Assembly (NCBI GenBank): GCA_001640655.1
Contig: LXGT01000140.1
Span: forward strand, 1-64,000
Length of the DNA stretch: 64,000 bases
Reading direction: 5' to 3'
Origin: Endoconidiophora laricicola
Taxonomy: Eukaryota; Ascomycota; Sordariomycetes; Microascales; Ceratocystidaceae
This document shows, piece after piece, positions 47,498 to 58,900 of the stretch. Made by a program: the position numbers and the translations under genes. Within the stretch, counting starts at the first letter, position 1, and every line of letters starts with the position of its first letter. A model generated the notes under the pieces. The model did not search any database. It was not told the origin of the DNA and worked only from the letters and a program-made list of their open reading frames with translations.

Positions 47498-48166
47498 ACC
47501 CAGCTTCGGTTTCTACGACAAACATCTGATCCGATATTGTCTTGTTATCTTGCTTCAATCTACGTAACCTTTTTCTTTTTCCTTTCCCATCTCAGCAACC
47601 TTTTTTGTAATGTTCTCTAGCGATATCTGATTTTTAGTTACTTTGTTCGTTTCCTTACTTTATTGAGCTTCACGATCTGACTAAGGGCTATTCTGTTGTA
47701 CATATTGGTCGGGTTTATGCTAGCCGATAGTAGTTGTTAGTTGATAGCGGATGCCACGTGCAATGATGAATGCTTTGATGTTATATATCTAGATAGGCCA
47801 TATTCGGATATTCGGCAATGTTAATGTCACAAGTGCTAGATTATCATGATGAGCCAACTCAATGTTGATTTTTTTCATTTTCCTGGATTTTAAATCATGT
47901 ATTCATACGATACTCCGTAGAATTCAATAAGGAGTACTGTAGTAGCAATGGCTCTGCGTGCTGTTGTTCGTCATGCAGATTGCCAAATTTCCCTCCCGCT
48001 AGCAAATCGAACAAAAGTATGAATTATTTCCGCAATATCAAGTTACATTCAATTGGCCAGACTAAAAACACACATCGACCTTCCTTTTTTATCTCATATC
48101 TGCCTATCCCTTCATTAAATCTTGCCTTCTTTTGTTTCTCGTGATATATAGTCACACATACACACT
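47498..48166. other. Convergent intergenic region
   Basis: This 669 bp stretch separates two genes that converge tail to tail. It contains T-rich 3' flanks and nothing else that I can support. Confidence 0.5.
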
Positions 48167-49445
48167 TTACACCTTCAGACCCTTCATGGAGTGGCGAGCC
48201 TGCTGTATGCAAAGCATGTCCATGATGACCAGGGCAGCCATGCCCTCGACAATGGGGATAGCGCGGGGCACAACACAAGGATCGTGACGTCCCTTAGCAG
48301 CCAAGACGCCCTCAACGGTACCATCATAAGTAGCAGTGGTCTGATCGATGCTAATGGTAGCAGCGGGCTTGAAACCGGCACGGAAAAAGATGGGGGTACC
48401 GTTAGAGATACCGCCCTGAATACCACCAGAGTGGTTAGTCTTGGTGGTCAGAGCTGGGCGGGAGATAGCATTGGCGCTAGTCGGGGCAGGAGCCGGGTTG
48501 TCATCCTTGACAAACAGATCGTTGTGCTCCGAGCCTACCATGCGCGTGCCAGCAAAGCCGGAGCCAATCTCAAAGGCTTTGCAAGCTGGGATGCTCAGCA
48601 TGGCATGGCCCAGCATGGCCTCCAGCTTATCAAAGGCAGGCTCACCCAGGCCCGTCGGTACATTGCGGATCACGCAGGTGACTGTACCACCGGTAGAGTT
48701 GTGGCTATCGCGCAGCTCACCAATGAAGTCCTCCATCTTGCGCGAGCGCTCGTCGTCTGGGCAGCGCACAGGCAGAAACTCGTCGACCTTGGTGCGTGTG
48801 ATCGTGTTGATTAGGCTAATAAACTTGGGGTTAGCCGAGCGGCTGGGGAACTCGGCGGTCTCCTCAACCAGCTCGACAGGGCCAACGGAGGAGGTGAAGG
48901 CTACGATCTCGATACCGTAAGCCTCCCTAAGGAACTTCTCGGCTACCGCGCCAGCAGCTACGCGGGCAATAGTCTCGCGCGCACTGCTTCGGCCACCGCC
49001 CGACGACGCCTTGATACCGTACTTTTCCTGGTAGGTGAAGTCGGCATGCGAAGGGCGGGGGAACTTGTCCATGGTCTGGTTGCCGTAATCTCTGGGACGC
49101 TGGTCTTCATTGTTAACGGTTAGGGCAATCGGAGTGCCCAGTGTACGGCCGTCCTCGCAGCCCGACAGGATGGTCACACGGTCCTTTTCGTTGCGTGGCG
49201 TAGTGATAGAGCTCTGGCCGGGCCGGCGCCGGGTCAGCTGAGGCTGTATATCGGCTTCGGTCAGGGCCATGCCCGGCGGTGGGTTGTCGATGATGCAGCC
49301 CACAGCCTTGCCGTGCGATTCACCAAAGCTATAGACGCAGAACAGATTAGCATGTCTTCCTGTAGAAGCATTGGAAGAAAGACTGCAGTTGACTGGAGAA
49401 GTGCACATACGTAGTAACCTTGAAAACGGAACCAAAGGTAGACAT
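48167..49445 (-). CDS. ARO2: Chorismate synthase
   Basis: Two exons on the minus strand, 49445-49411 and 49328-48167, joined across an 82 bp intron (GTATGT donor, CTATAG acceptor), give 398 residues. The enzyme converts EPSP to chorismate, the last step of the shikimate pathway, using reduced FMN. The start MSTFGSVFKVTTFGESHGKA is the conserved N-terminus and is only restored by splicing. FMN and substrate motifs are present: RRRPGQ, SGGGRSSARET, HSGGIQGGISNG and HDPCVVPRAIP. Fungal chorismate synthases are bifunctional, with their own NADPH-dependent flavin reductase activity; the length fits this monofunctional-looking but bifunctional type. The short first exon of 35 nt means that a frame beginning with VPFSRLL seen by simple translation is not the real start. 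Confidence 0.95.
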
Positions 49446-50737
49446 GGCGACGTGATATTTTGTCAAAAAAAAACAATAGAATAAAGATAAAACGAGCGAT
49501 GGCTAGAGAAAAGTTGTGTTAAGAGAAATAACGCACTAAAGAATATTGTGAAAAAAAGCATGTATCAGAGAAAAAATGTTACTAAAAGTGACCCAATGTT
49601 CCAATGACGATGAGAGACAACTACTAGTTCGGAAGAAGCTTTCTCCAGGTTCTCTAATCCAAATTTCGACAATTGTTCAAGGCGGGCAACAATAGCTTTT
49701 TATGCAGTCAATGGCTCGCAGAATAAGGAAAAAAACTTGGTAGCATGACTGCTTCTATATTTAATACGCAGGCATCCATTCGCCTGTAGTTCACAATGGC
49801 GATGTTGAAACTGGCTGGTGGTCGTATTTTTCGTTTCAACTAGACATCTAATGTTCTACTAATATCGTGTTGTTTCCATTTTAGATATTGACTCATACGT
49901 TGTCCTACGTGCTCACACAGCCTTGCGTTTCTCTTCTCTGGGCGCATTAGTGCATAAATGTCGTAAATGCGCTATAATTACAGCAGAGGCTATTCGCGCT
50001 ACAGGGAGACTTGATCTATCTTATGTATCTACGGTATACATTATTAAATAGTAAAGTAGGCGTTAACTATATACAAATATAATACAAAAAGTAGTGCGTG
50101 GTTGATATTGAAAAAAAAAATATACCGCCGAAGTCGCTTAGCACGAATTTTGATATCTCACCCCGCTATAATTTTTCAGTACTATAAGGTTTTTTTTTTT
50201 TTTTTTGTAGTGGGGTACGACGCTTCAATTACAAGGTTTTTATGGAGGGTTTCCAATCTTACGCATAAGGCCAAGCCAAACTGTGTACCATGTACAGATA
50301 TCCAGCAGCAAGGGCAATTGAAGATCGGCCAGTCCGCAGTCCAGATGACACTGCCGACTTCCCGCACTTGATGTTCCTGTTTCATCAAAGCGGTACACTA
50401 CTTAGTAGACGAGCTTGTGCTGCAGCCGAGATAGGAAGAATGTTCTTCCGCTCTGAGTGCAACTGTTAATGTTGTAGATAGCAAGGTCACTTATTCGGTG
50501 GATGCTCGCAAGACAAACAAAAGCTTTCAAATATGTCTTTAGTAAAGTCAGGCAGGTATTTGTATTGACTAGCAAATGGTAATTATCAAATGTTCTGATG
50601 TTCCAATACATGAAGCCAATATCTAATGCCTGGATTATTCTTCCAATTATATAGTTATTGTTCCTATGCTAAAAAATATTCCTGTTCGTTAACCTGGTAA
50701 CGTAAGCCCTGGCAGAACAAGTGGAGAGATATAGATA
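49446..50737. other. Intergenic region upstream of ARO2
   Basis: This 1.3 kb stretch is AT-rich with long A and T runs (for example T14 around 50191-50204). It holds the ARO2 promoter on the left and a diverged copy of the dispersed repeat at 50055-50080. No gene is supported. Confidence 0.45.
50055..50080 (+). repeat. Copy C of a short dispersed repeat (diverged)
   Basis: AGTAGGCGTTAACTATATAC followed by AAAT matches the 8.45 kb copy with about two differences in 23 bases. It lies in gene-free DNA about 700 bp before the transcription-factor relic. Confidence 0.35.
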
Positions 50738-50755
50738 AACCCTAGCGATAGGGTT
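50738..50755. promoter_or_regulatory. Perfect telobox palindrome
   Basis: AACCCTA-GCGA-TAGGGTT is a perfect inverted repeat of the telomere-like heptamer with a 4-base spacer. In fungi such TTAGGG-type sites in promoters are bound by Myb-type telobox factors (Tbf1/Teb1 class). It sits just upstream of the decayed transcription-factor gene. The function is inferred from resemblance only. Confidence 0.4.
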
Positions 50756-50829
50756 AATTGCCAATCAACAGCATCATTCTGGCCTACTTACAGTTAGCCG
50801 ACAAGCCGTACGGCTAGGACCTTTAGCAG

Positions 50830-51595
50830 CGCGAAACGCTTGACCATCGCGGTCATTCCCGTAGATCTGGCTGTCAGCGCGCCCGACGTGACGATACCCA
50901 GGTCTGTGTTAGGGTTTGTGTCGCCGGCTCACGTAGAATACGTATCGATGCCGCAGGTCACACGCCAGCTGATCCATCCCGCGACCGTGAGAATACCAGG
51001 AAGCTTAACAAGGCCGTCCGGCTGACGATAGTAAAGGATCTGCGCACCGAGATCGAGAACTGGTACAGTAACGACTACTTGGATAACGACAACGTACCTA
51101 TCCATACCACTGTGTCATAGCTGGCCACACGCTACTATAATCTGCTAGTCTTGCTATGCTACCATCCTATCTCTATACCAGTACGCTTCTCCTTGGTCAT
51201 GCTAATCTCCTCGCTCTTGCACCGAAGCTCATCTAGGCCAAACGCCGCTCGCTTCCAGCAGCAGCATCTTCCATTTGATTAGTCGACGCTGTGCCATCTG
51301 CTACCTATCATCATAATCTTCCTGCAGTGTATCTTGCACCATCATGCTGACGACGGCGCTTTCCCCGCGCGCGAAAGAGTGTTCAGCTACACTGGAAAAC
51401 TGCTTGTGCGCTACTTAGTGTTACTAATTACAACGTCTATATGCTACAATATCGTGCCATTTACGCCGTCTGAAGTTGATATCTGGCCCGGAACTCTGTC
51501 AGACACAGGCCGTGCTTTGCTTAGCGCCGTCAATGTCAGGTTAGTCGAGCACGAAGTTCTAGGCACAGGCAGCGGTGTTGTAGTTGACGGACAAC
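50830..51595 (+). pseudogene. Relic of a Zn(II)2Cys6-type fungal transcription factor (C-terminal regulatory region)
   Basis: One reading frame holds, in order, LRTEIENWYSNDYLDNDNVP, IHTTVS, a TAG at 51118-51120, LATRYYNLLVLLCYHP, then QQQHLPFD, a TAG, STLCHLLPIIIIFLQC and FPARERV. This reproduces the familiar C-terminal pattern of fungal zinc-cluster transcription factors, in which a Trp stands at the first stop (TGG to TAG). Further on, PSEVDIWPGTLSDTGRALLS may belong to the same protein. Two in-frame stops, no recognisable zinc cluster upstream, and a poly-G/N tract right after it argue for a dead fragment. The preceding 250 bases in the same frame are open but not recognisable. It could also be the 3' part of a once longer gene truncated by rearrangement. 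Confidence 0.6.
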
Positions 51596-51596
51596 T

Positions 51597-51618
51597 GGGG
51601 GGGGNGGGGGGGGGGGGG
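51597..51618. other. Poly-G tract with an ambiguous base
   Basis: Eight G, an N at 51605 and thirteen G, followed by a CGGCGGCG stretch. As at 8892, the undetermined base within a homopolymer suggests an unresolved assembly position. Frames crossing it are not reliable. Confidence 0.7.
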
Positions 51619-52347
51619 CGGCGGCGTGCCAAAGCGAGCGGGATAGTGTTGTTGACGTCGCAGGTAGATGCAAAGCCTGTGAAGCTCCAGAACACCGACT
51701 GACTCAGCCCAAAAACGCACCAATAGATCAACTACTATCACTGGAATATAAGGAACGACAGCAATACGTTATGAACTTCGTGTAGTACTATCTACCATTT
51801 TAGTCAACTTGCACGGCGGCCTGTTCCCTTTTAAAGAGTTTCATTCTTTTTTTCTTGCCATCTTATCTTGTACATTGCGATATACTTCTTTTTTCCAACC
51901 TCCTTATATAGCGTTGTAAGATAATGATTGTAATACATTTTCATAGAGACCCCCTAATCTCTCCTCTTCAATAACATTGTCAGCTTAGACTCCGTGTATC
52001 ATCGGCTTTCGGCTTTCTAATTTTTAAAAATTCCCTATGGGCGGCATACCAACGAAATCCAGAATAAGAAGGTATTTCTTTATTTAATATTTTTTGGCTC
52101 TGGATTCCCTGATTAGCAATATAGAGTAGGGATACTAGTTAGATTAGCTATAGGATGAAACAAGATACTTGTGTCTATCTTAAAAGTCTTCTGTATCTTA
52201 TTTTCGAGGTTCCGCGTTGTAATAATTCTTTCTTTTTCCATTTACACCAAACCATACTCTGTGGCACTCATATTTTTAGCCAATAAGAAGACTCGCTTTT
52301 TATTTTTTGAATTGTTTCACAGCCCTCATAAAGAAAAGAAACAAAGT
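51619..52347. promoter_or_regulatory. Upstream region of the thioesterase gene
   Basis: This 729 bp stretch between the relic and the thioesterase start is T-rich and AT-rich towards the right, typical of a leader. The reading frame of the thioesterase stays open upstream to 52171 but contains no ATG there, so that part is not counted as protein. Confidence 0.45.
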
Positions 52348-53187
52348 ATGACAGCCTCTAGACTCATTGTCCAACGCCTTTCCCAGGCGGTTTCCACCAG
52401 TACGGCCTCGGCCAATCATCGGACAGCTTCGGTTTCTCTAGCCGTAGCAGCTACAGCTATACAGACGCGCAGGATACATTGCTACGGCCTAGATATCCAA
52501 AGACGCAACTTTTCTTCCGGCACCCCATCTTCATCTCCGTCTTCCTCTTCATCTCTATCTCCAACCATCATCGCTGAGGGCAATGCACCCACCGAATTCG
52601 CAGCTTCCGCTGACCCGCCCATGCCGCGGGAAAAGGTAGCCGGCCTACTTGCCGACTCGCCGTTCGAAAGCGCTCTGCTGTCCATCGTAGCCACACATCC
52701 GCGCGCTCGCAAGTTCCAGATGGCCCGGCCAGGCTTCTTTACGTCACGTGCCGTTTTAAAACCCCGTGGCGAACATCTCGCGACGAGTCTAACGCGCACT
52801 ACGCTTTCAGGCGACGGCATGATAGAGGCCAATCCCTTTGTATTTATTGATGACGATACCGGCGCCATTTTGGCGTATTACCGCCTCGGTGCTAGATTGG
52901 CGGGCCATCAGGGCATCGTGCACGGCGGCATGGCGGCTGTTTTACTTGATGAATGTCTAGGTCGCGCGAGCTTTAGTCACTCGACGAAACATTTTACAGT
53001 CACAGCTAGCCTCAATGTAGAATATAAGGCGCCGGTGCCTACAGAGACATATATCGCTGTTAGTGCGCAAGTAGTCTCGAGGGAGGGACGCAAGATTTGG
53101 GTTGAAGGCCAAATCGAGGATGCCGTCAAAGGTGATATCTTAGTGATGGCCAAGGGACTGTTTATCGAGCCGAAATGGGCGCCTTAG
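52348..53187 (+). CDS. Hotdog-fold acyl-CoA thioesterase, probably mitochondrial
   Basis: Intronless, 279 residues from the ATG at 52348. The first 60 residues are rich in Arg, Ser, Thr and Ala without acidic residues (start MTASRLIVQRLSQAVSTSTA), a good mitochondrial targeting sequence, with RRNFSSG near residue 52 as a likely cleavage region. A Ser-rich linker follows. The catalytic domain is at about 130-275, with the PaaI-type signature GIVHGGMAAVLLDECLGRAS at about 190-209, where HGG is the acyl-binding turn and the acidic residue in LLDE the probable catalytic one. VEYKAPVPTETYIAVSAQV and GRKIWVEGQI are the following strands. The family hydrolyses acyl-CoA thioesters; chain length cannot be told. 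Related fungal proteins are mostly uncharacterised. Confidence 0.82.
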   Translation: MTASRLIVQRLSQAVSTSTASANHRTASVSLAVAATAIQTRRIHCYGLDIQRRNFSSGTPSSSPSSSSSLSPTIIAEGNAPTEFAASADPPMPREKVAGLLADSPFESALLSIVATHPRARKFQMARPGFFTSRAVLKPRGEHLATSLTRTTLSGDGMIEANPFVFIDDDTGAILAYYRLGARLAGHQGIVHGGMAAVLLDECLGRASFSHSTKHFTVTASLNVEYKAPVPTETYIAVSAQVVSREGRKIWVEGQIEDAVKGDILVMAKGLFIEPKWAP

Positions 53188-53687
53188 ACAGCAACAAGGC
53201 AAAATGAGGGACGTTACATATACAGGTAGATAGAGAATAGCGTGCACATATAGATACCCAAAATAATTACATATACTGATCACGGAAAGTTACATAATAG
53301 ACTAAGTCTCAGATGTAAAGATGTATTATTATAAATTAGTGATACAGCAAATAAATCATCCTGTGCTGCCAATTCTAGTATATGCTCATAAAGTTGGTAC
53401 AACCGTGATTTTCAGTAGACAAATAGCAAGCACCAATTAAGATAGAAAAACAGTAAAAATCCCCACAAAAGCACAAATAACCAATAAATATAAATGGCAA
53501 AAATAGACAAAACTCCAGCAAAAGTGTTACCCAAACTCACAAATCATTGACATCAGATAGATAAGCAATGTGCTCTATGGTCACGTGCTTCTTCTCCTCT
53601 CGATCGTCTAGTATCAAGACACGAATTATTCTCTGTCTGGCAGGAGTACCAAGCACGCTGGCACCAGCTTTAACATCATACGCTCAA
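53188..53687. other. Convergent intergenic region
   Basis: About 500 bp of AT-rich sequence between two converging genes. A frame at 53568-53873 overlaps the 3' end of the next gene in antisense and is not called. Confidence 0.5.
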
Positions 53688-54932
53688 CTAGAACCAGTAC
53701 TTGTTCAGATAATCCACTACAGGCGTGAACATGCCTGCAATCACAATCATCCCAAAGCCGAGCCATGGATACCACTGGCCGAAGTTTTTGTTGTCATCCA
53801 TGACTGGCAGTGTGTACGAGCCGTCGAAGCCGTTGAGGCCCATCTCGGTAAACACCACCAGCGGAATCGTTAACACGGCGAAGAAGATGGCCAGTGGTAT
53901 TGTGGTGACCAGCTTGGACGAAATGTCAGCCAGTGTGACGCGCGTGAGCTTTTCGCGGCGCTGCTCGGGTGGGATCGTGCCGGGAATCACAGGCGAGTTA
54001 TCCGCCACATATGGGTTATTCAACGAGCGGCGAAACTTGCTCAGCGGCGATGCCTGCTGCGAGTTGTGGTTGAAGAAGTAGCGGCCGGCCGAGCTATGGC
54101 CACCCAGGATGGCATACAGGCCCAGACAGGCCGAAGCAATAGCAAAGCTTGAGCCGACGATGATGTACTTAGGCAGAAATGAGGCGATGTTGGCCGGCAT
54201 GACGATGACATCAGCGGGGTCGCGTAGTAGGGACACGCTCTTGCCCAACTGGGCGGTGTCGAAGCAGTTGTACGTGCAGTTCCACGACGAATCGTTGCGC
54301 CATAGTTGCGCGGGTGACACGAGTAGCTGGCCCGATGAGTCGTAGCAGCCGGTTTCGATGGCGTTAGCATATGCGTGGATGCTTCGTAGGGCCTTGGGCC
54401 CGGCAGCGAGGTAGACGATGGGCGCGGGCAGCAAGACGAGGGCCCACAGGGTGATCATAGGGCGCGCACGCCGGTGACGCAAGAGTTGCGAGAAGGTTAG
54501 TAGGCCGTTCCACATCATCAATGCGGCGGCAACGATGATCCAGGCGCCGAGAATGTCGAGGTCGACAATTGCCGAGTCGGTGCCCATGCTGGAAAGGATC
54601 CAGATGTGGATGGCAGCGCAGGCGCTCACACTAGTAGAGTCAATTAGTACCCTTTTATTTACGAGTGTACGATCTCTCTTTCGGTCTTCCTCTCTGAAAA
54701 CTTACAGGCACATCCAGGTCGTCGACACCGCCACGATCCAGTCCAGCTTCCAGCCCAACACTGAAATCAAGAGGCACATATAGAACAGACACCGATGCAG
54801 AAGCCCGTAGTTCGAGCTCATCGGGTACACACACATAACGGTGTTTTCTAGCGCCAGCGATGTTAGGGCCTGCGTGGCCACGGCGCTGCGGACAAAGACG
54901 ACGAGCGCCAGAAGAGACTGGAACTGAATCAT
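53688..54932 (-). CDS. Multi-pass membrane protein, uncharacterised fungal family
   Basis: Two exons on the minus strand, 54932-54706 and 54630-53688, give 389 residues; the 75 bp intron uses GTAAGT and ACTAG signals and removes a frame break. About eight hydrophobic segments can be picked out, near residues 4-24, 43-62, 68-88, 99-120, 131-150, 226-246, 312-332 and 365-384. A loop between segments five and six carries several Cys and NDSS/NCT-type glycosylation motifs (ETGCYDSSGQ, WRNDSSWNCTYNCFD), suggesting a lumenal or external face with disulphides. A cytosol-like loop follows, with RREKLTRVTLADISSKL. I do not recognise a named family and give no function. The start ATG precedes the first helix directly, without a separate signal peptide. 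Confidence 0.72.
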
Positions 54933-55008
54933 GATAGTGAACTTGTGTTCGTCTGTTAAGTATGATGTAGTAGTAATAGGAGAAGACGCAGAGCTACTTC
55001 TACCAAAA

Positions 55009-55065
55009 CAACACCTGTATTAGTAGTATAAAGAAAGCAACAACACCTGTATTAGTAGTATAAAG
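55009..55065. repeat. 25-bp direct repeat, period 32
   Basis: CAACACCTGTATTAGTAGTA followed by TAAAG occurs at 55009-55033 and again at 55041-55065, separated by seven bases. It lies about 80-130 bp upstream of the membrane-protein start codon. This looks like a recent local duplication. Confidence 0.8.
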
Positions 55066-55964
55066 CACGACTGGGTCGTCTTACTTCTAGTATCGTCTTC
55101 CTGTCCAACAAAACAAAACAACAATGGAAACCTGCACAGCAATAGTATTTCAAACAAGAAAGAAAGAAGAGAGAAAAGAAACAAAGAAACGAAAGTAACC
55201 TCCAAGATTAATAAACCAAAAAGAATAAAAGAAAAAAAAAATCAAGAGCCAGAGAATGTGAGAACAGACCCAATGGCAAGGGAACAGACCCCGCGTATTT
55301 ATCCAGGAACTTTTCTTCGCCAAAAAAAGAATTAAATAATAAAAAAGCGTCTGTCTTAGGGCCGGCGAATGTGTTACTACTAGTACTACTTGCATGTTAC
55401 TCTGCCATTAAGATTATTTTTATATCCTGTTTTATATGAACTAGAATACAAGCCAGAGTCGCAAGCTGGCTGGTTCTGGCGTGCTTCAGGCCTAAGCTTC
55501 AGTCAGTTGCAAGCCCATCCAGTCCTCCAAGCCGACTTCGTGTTTTAATTTATGAAAATCAATAACAATTTATCTTATCTTTCTATATCTTTACATGTTC
55601 TTACTTTGACATATCGCTTGTGTCGTCAGCTATCCGTGGTCTTTCTGGCTCTGGCCAGCACTAGAACCTGACGATGCCTTCGCTTCTCTACCCAAGCCAA
55701 CCATCCAGATATACCTCAAACATGGGGGGAGGGGGTTCCTAGTGAACAAGATAAGGCCCCAGCAGCGTCCATTGAGCGGTAGATTATTCCTAAATTGTAT
55801 AATTATTTGTTAGTCTCCTGCCTCGGTTCTTCGTAGTTCGTTCTAGAATGCTTTGGATGTTGTTATAACGTTGATCGTTCTTCTACTCAGCCTTCGATAA
55901 AACACAAGATACGGACAAGCAGGCAAAATAAAGATTTAAGCATGACAGTAATAACAATAGAAAT

Positions 55965-55983
55965 TATATATATATATATATAT
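55965..55983. repeat. TA dinucleotide microsatellite
   Basis: About nine uninterrupted TA units in gene-free DNA. No further meaning is visible. Confidence 0.8.
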
Positions 55984-58900
55984 TATTTAACAGTCGCTGT
56001 CAACTACTCTTCCGGTCAGCCGCCTTTCTCGTGTTCCAACTCATGAAAGACTGCCGCTCAAAACGACACGACAGGGTTGCAAATGCGACTCTACAGTCGC
56101 CTTCGTCTGTTCGTATCTGTGTTTTACACTATCAAAGTTAGTCACATACGAGCGCAGAACTGAACTGAACATCACACTTATCTCTTGGTTCAGCTAGATC
56201 CTGAATACAAAAGTCTGCATAACCAGCGTTTCTTTACTCTGCGTCAATAGACACTTACTCTGACTACATTTCTCTACTATGTAATATCGACCCTTTGCTG
56301 GCTCCGTTCGGCATTTGTCTGTTAGAGTCTTGCTCCAGACTCTTTACGTACTCTGTACAGCTCATCAAAGGACATTCCAATCTAGCTCCCGATTTCCCTG
56401 TTTCTTGGCATCTCTTTTTCCCACCTCGTTTAGTGGCGTCATCTATACACCCTTGTGCAGCATGTTGTGCTATGTATAATTTAGCACTTTGCAGCGTACA
56501 TTTCATTACACATGCACATGTCTCACACTTATAACCCTCTGTTTACTATTTTCCTAATCAAGTATTCTTGTCTTCGCCTACCTACTACTTCCTTGCCAAC
56601 TATCGTAAGAAACAAAAGCTCACCAAACTCCAGTTTGCATGCCAGAGGTTCGGGGAGGGCAGGCTAACCACAGAAAGGCCCGTCGACAGAGCCAGCGTTC
56701 AGTCTAGGAGCGGATTGTGGTAGTACTAATGCTAGTCCAAACAATGCTGCTTTTCTTTCTTCTGTTTGATGCGAATTTTCTGTGCTCACCAATTTCATCA
56801 AAGGGGAAGCAAACTACATATCAGAGTCTTGGTTCCTGCCTCCCAAAGCAAGGAAAAGGAGGCCAAAGGAGGAAATAAAAGAAGCTTTGCTCTCATTAAA
56901 TTAAAAGAAGCGTCAAAGCTTTGTTTTGCCAGTCCATCGACACAGCCTAGGAAAAAACGGCATCTCCAGGGTAAATAAGTGGCACAGCACAGGGCATGCT
57001 TTAATGCAGCGACAGAAATATCATTCCCAGGCAGTACTATCTATCTTTATCTTTCTCTCTTCGAGTATCTTGTAAAGAAAACGTGAAAAGAAGAAAAGAT
57101 ACACATCCCCCCTTTGCCTTTGTTCAATGGCCCATGGTTCCAAAGCGCCTGCTCTGTTTGAGAAGGCCAGTACAGAAAATAATGAAAAGAAAAAGAAAAA
57201 GAAAAGCAGGCTCCTCCTTCTCGGTGCGGCAGGTTGGAAGGGAGTACGTTACGTTGTGGTCAAAACCGCCATTGTTTGTTTTGTTGCCTTGCCAGCCAGA
57301 GTCTGTGCCCCTGCTTTCTTTAAGCCCTAAAGCCACTTTGTCTACATGCTCTATTAGTATTACTAGTAGTACTAGTAGTACTAGCAGTAGCTTCAACCTG
57401 CCTCTTCAGCCATTTCTTTTTTGTTAATTTCTAGAGCCTGATAAAATCATCCATCAGAAATGAAACTGTGACAGCTTCGCTTTCTTCAGTGACGATTTAT
57501 TTTGCCGGGCGTCATGCTCATAGCAGCTTTTTAGAGAGCTAATCCAGGCGGTGTGAAGCTGTATTCTATCAGATTCTTTCAATCTCTTTCTCCTGCTCCA
57601 GTTTAGTATTCTTCTTCCTACGTCCCTTCTTATCTCTCCTCTCTCGTCTCCTTCCGAGGCTTCGACGTGGCGTGTCCTCCATAACCAGGCTTTTCAAAGC
57701 TGTGTAACAACCAACTTTCACACACCAAGACTCAGCAACAACTTCACAGCTTGTGCTAGAAGAGCCATTTTTAGTGTTGTTGCCAGGTCCCGGAGTCTGT
57801 ATTATCTCGGGGGGCTATATCCACTCTTAGTCAGCCGTGGCTTGCAGCCTAAATATATAATGCGAGACAAAGGCCTGATAGAGAAATGCAGAGATAATAT
57901 GTATGGGGAGAGCCACAGGAAGAGAAAATAATAATAAAAGAACAAAGACGTGGCTGCGAAAAAGAAAAGAAACCAAATTGCCAAGCAGAAGCCGGGATTA
58001 GAAACCCATGTTCTTCTACATAGTAGCTAGCCACCTCATCAGTCCTAGGTCAGATTGGCTGAGACAAGCAAGCCACGGATATGCGGGGAGAAAAGAATAT
58101 GGATTTCACATCACATTGCAGCCGCTTTTATCTCTTCTGCTTTTTGGTCCTGCTTCTTGGTTCTGTGACTAGATCTTGTTACTCCCAAGACCCAAACAAC
58201 TCATCATTCAGCAGCTGCTATCACTAGTAGAGTGACATCTCAAATTATGAATCACAATTCTGACATTTCTTCTGCTACCCGTTTCCCTCTGCCTACATAT
58301 AAAGATAACCCCAAAATTGTATCACATCCCGTTCACGCTGTTGGCATGGTATGCGGTATCTACAGATAGCCAGTTCTACATAGTAGATATTCATTCTGAT
58401 ACCCTCCCTTTTCTATTTTCATCTACTTTCAATATTTGCTATATGTCCAACGCGTCGGCACCTGATCCGGCTGAAAAGCATGATATGCAACAACAGAGAC
58501 ATCGGCACGTCAATAAACACTTGCCTGGACCAGGAACCCCAGGGAGATAAATTTTGGCCCTTCTGATGCAACCTAATACTTTCATTGTTTCCTGTTGGTC
58601 CGAACAAACACAAACAAGCCATATTTTAGAAATAAACCAGCCAAGCACGATATATTCTCCGTATCAATTCATACGATCTGCGGAAAATCATCGCCGTTGA
58701 CCAGGTTAGTCCCCAAACAACTTGTCTTTTTTCTCAAAAAACCCCTGCTATTTTCTTGTTACCTGCTGCTTCATTGCCAACATGGTATTCAATAGTAGTC
58801 AGATTTCCAGTTCAGGTGATCAGATTGGTTCTCGCTTCCACTGTTTTGTTTGGTCATGTTATGATATACAAAACAGAAAGAGCAAACATGTTAGATTTTT

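Noticed and set aside
52171..52347. N-terminal extension of the thioesterase frame
   Set aside because: It contains no ATG; the first ATG at 52348 begins a convincing mitochondrial presequence.
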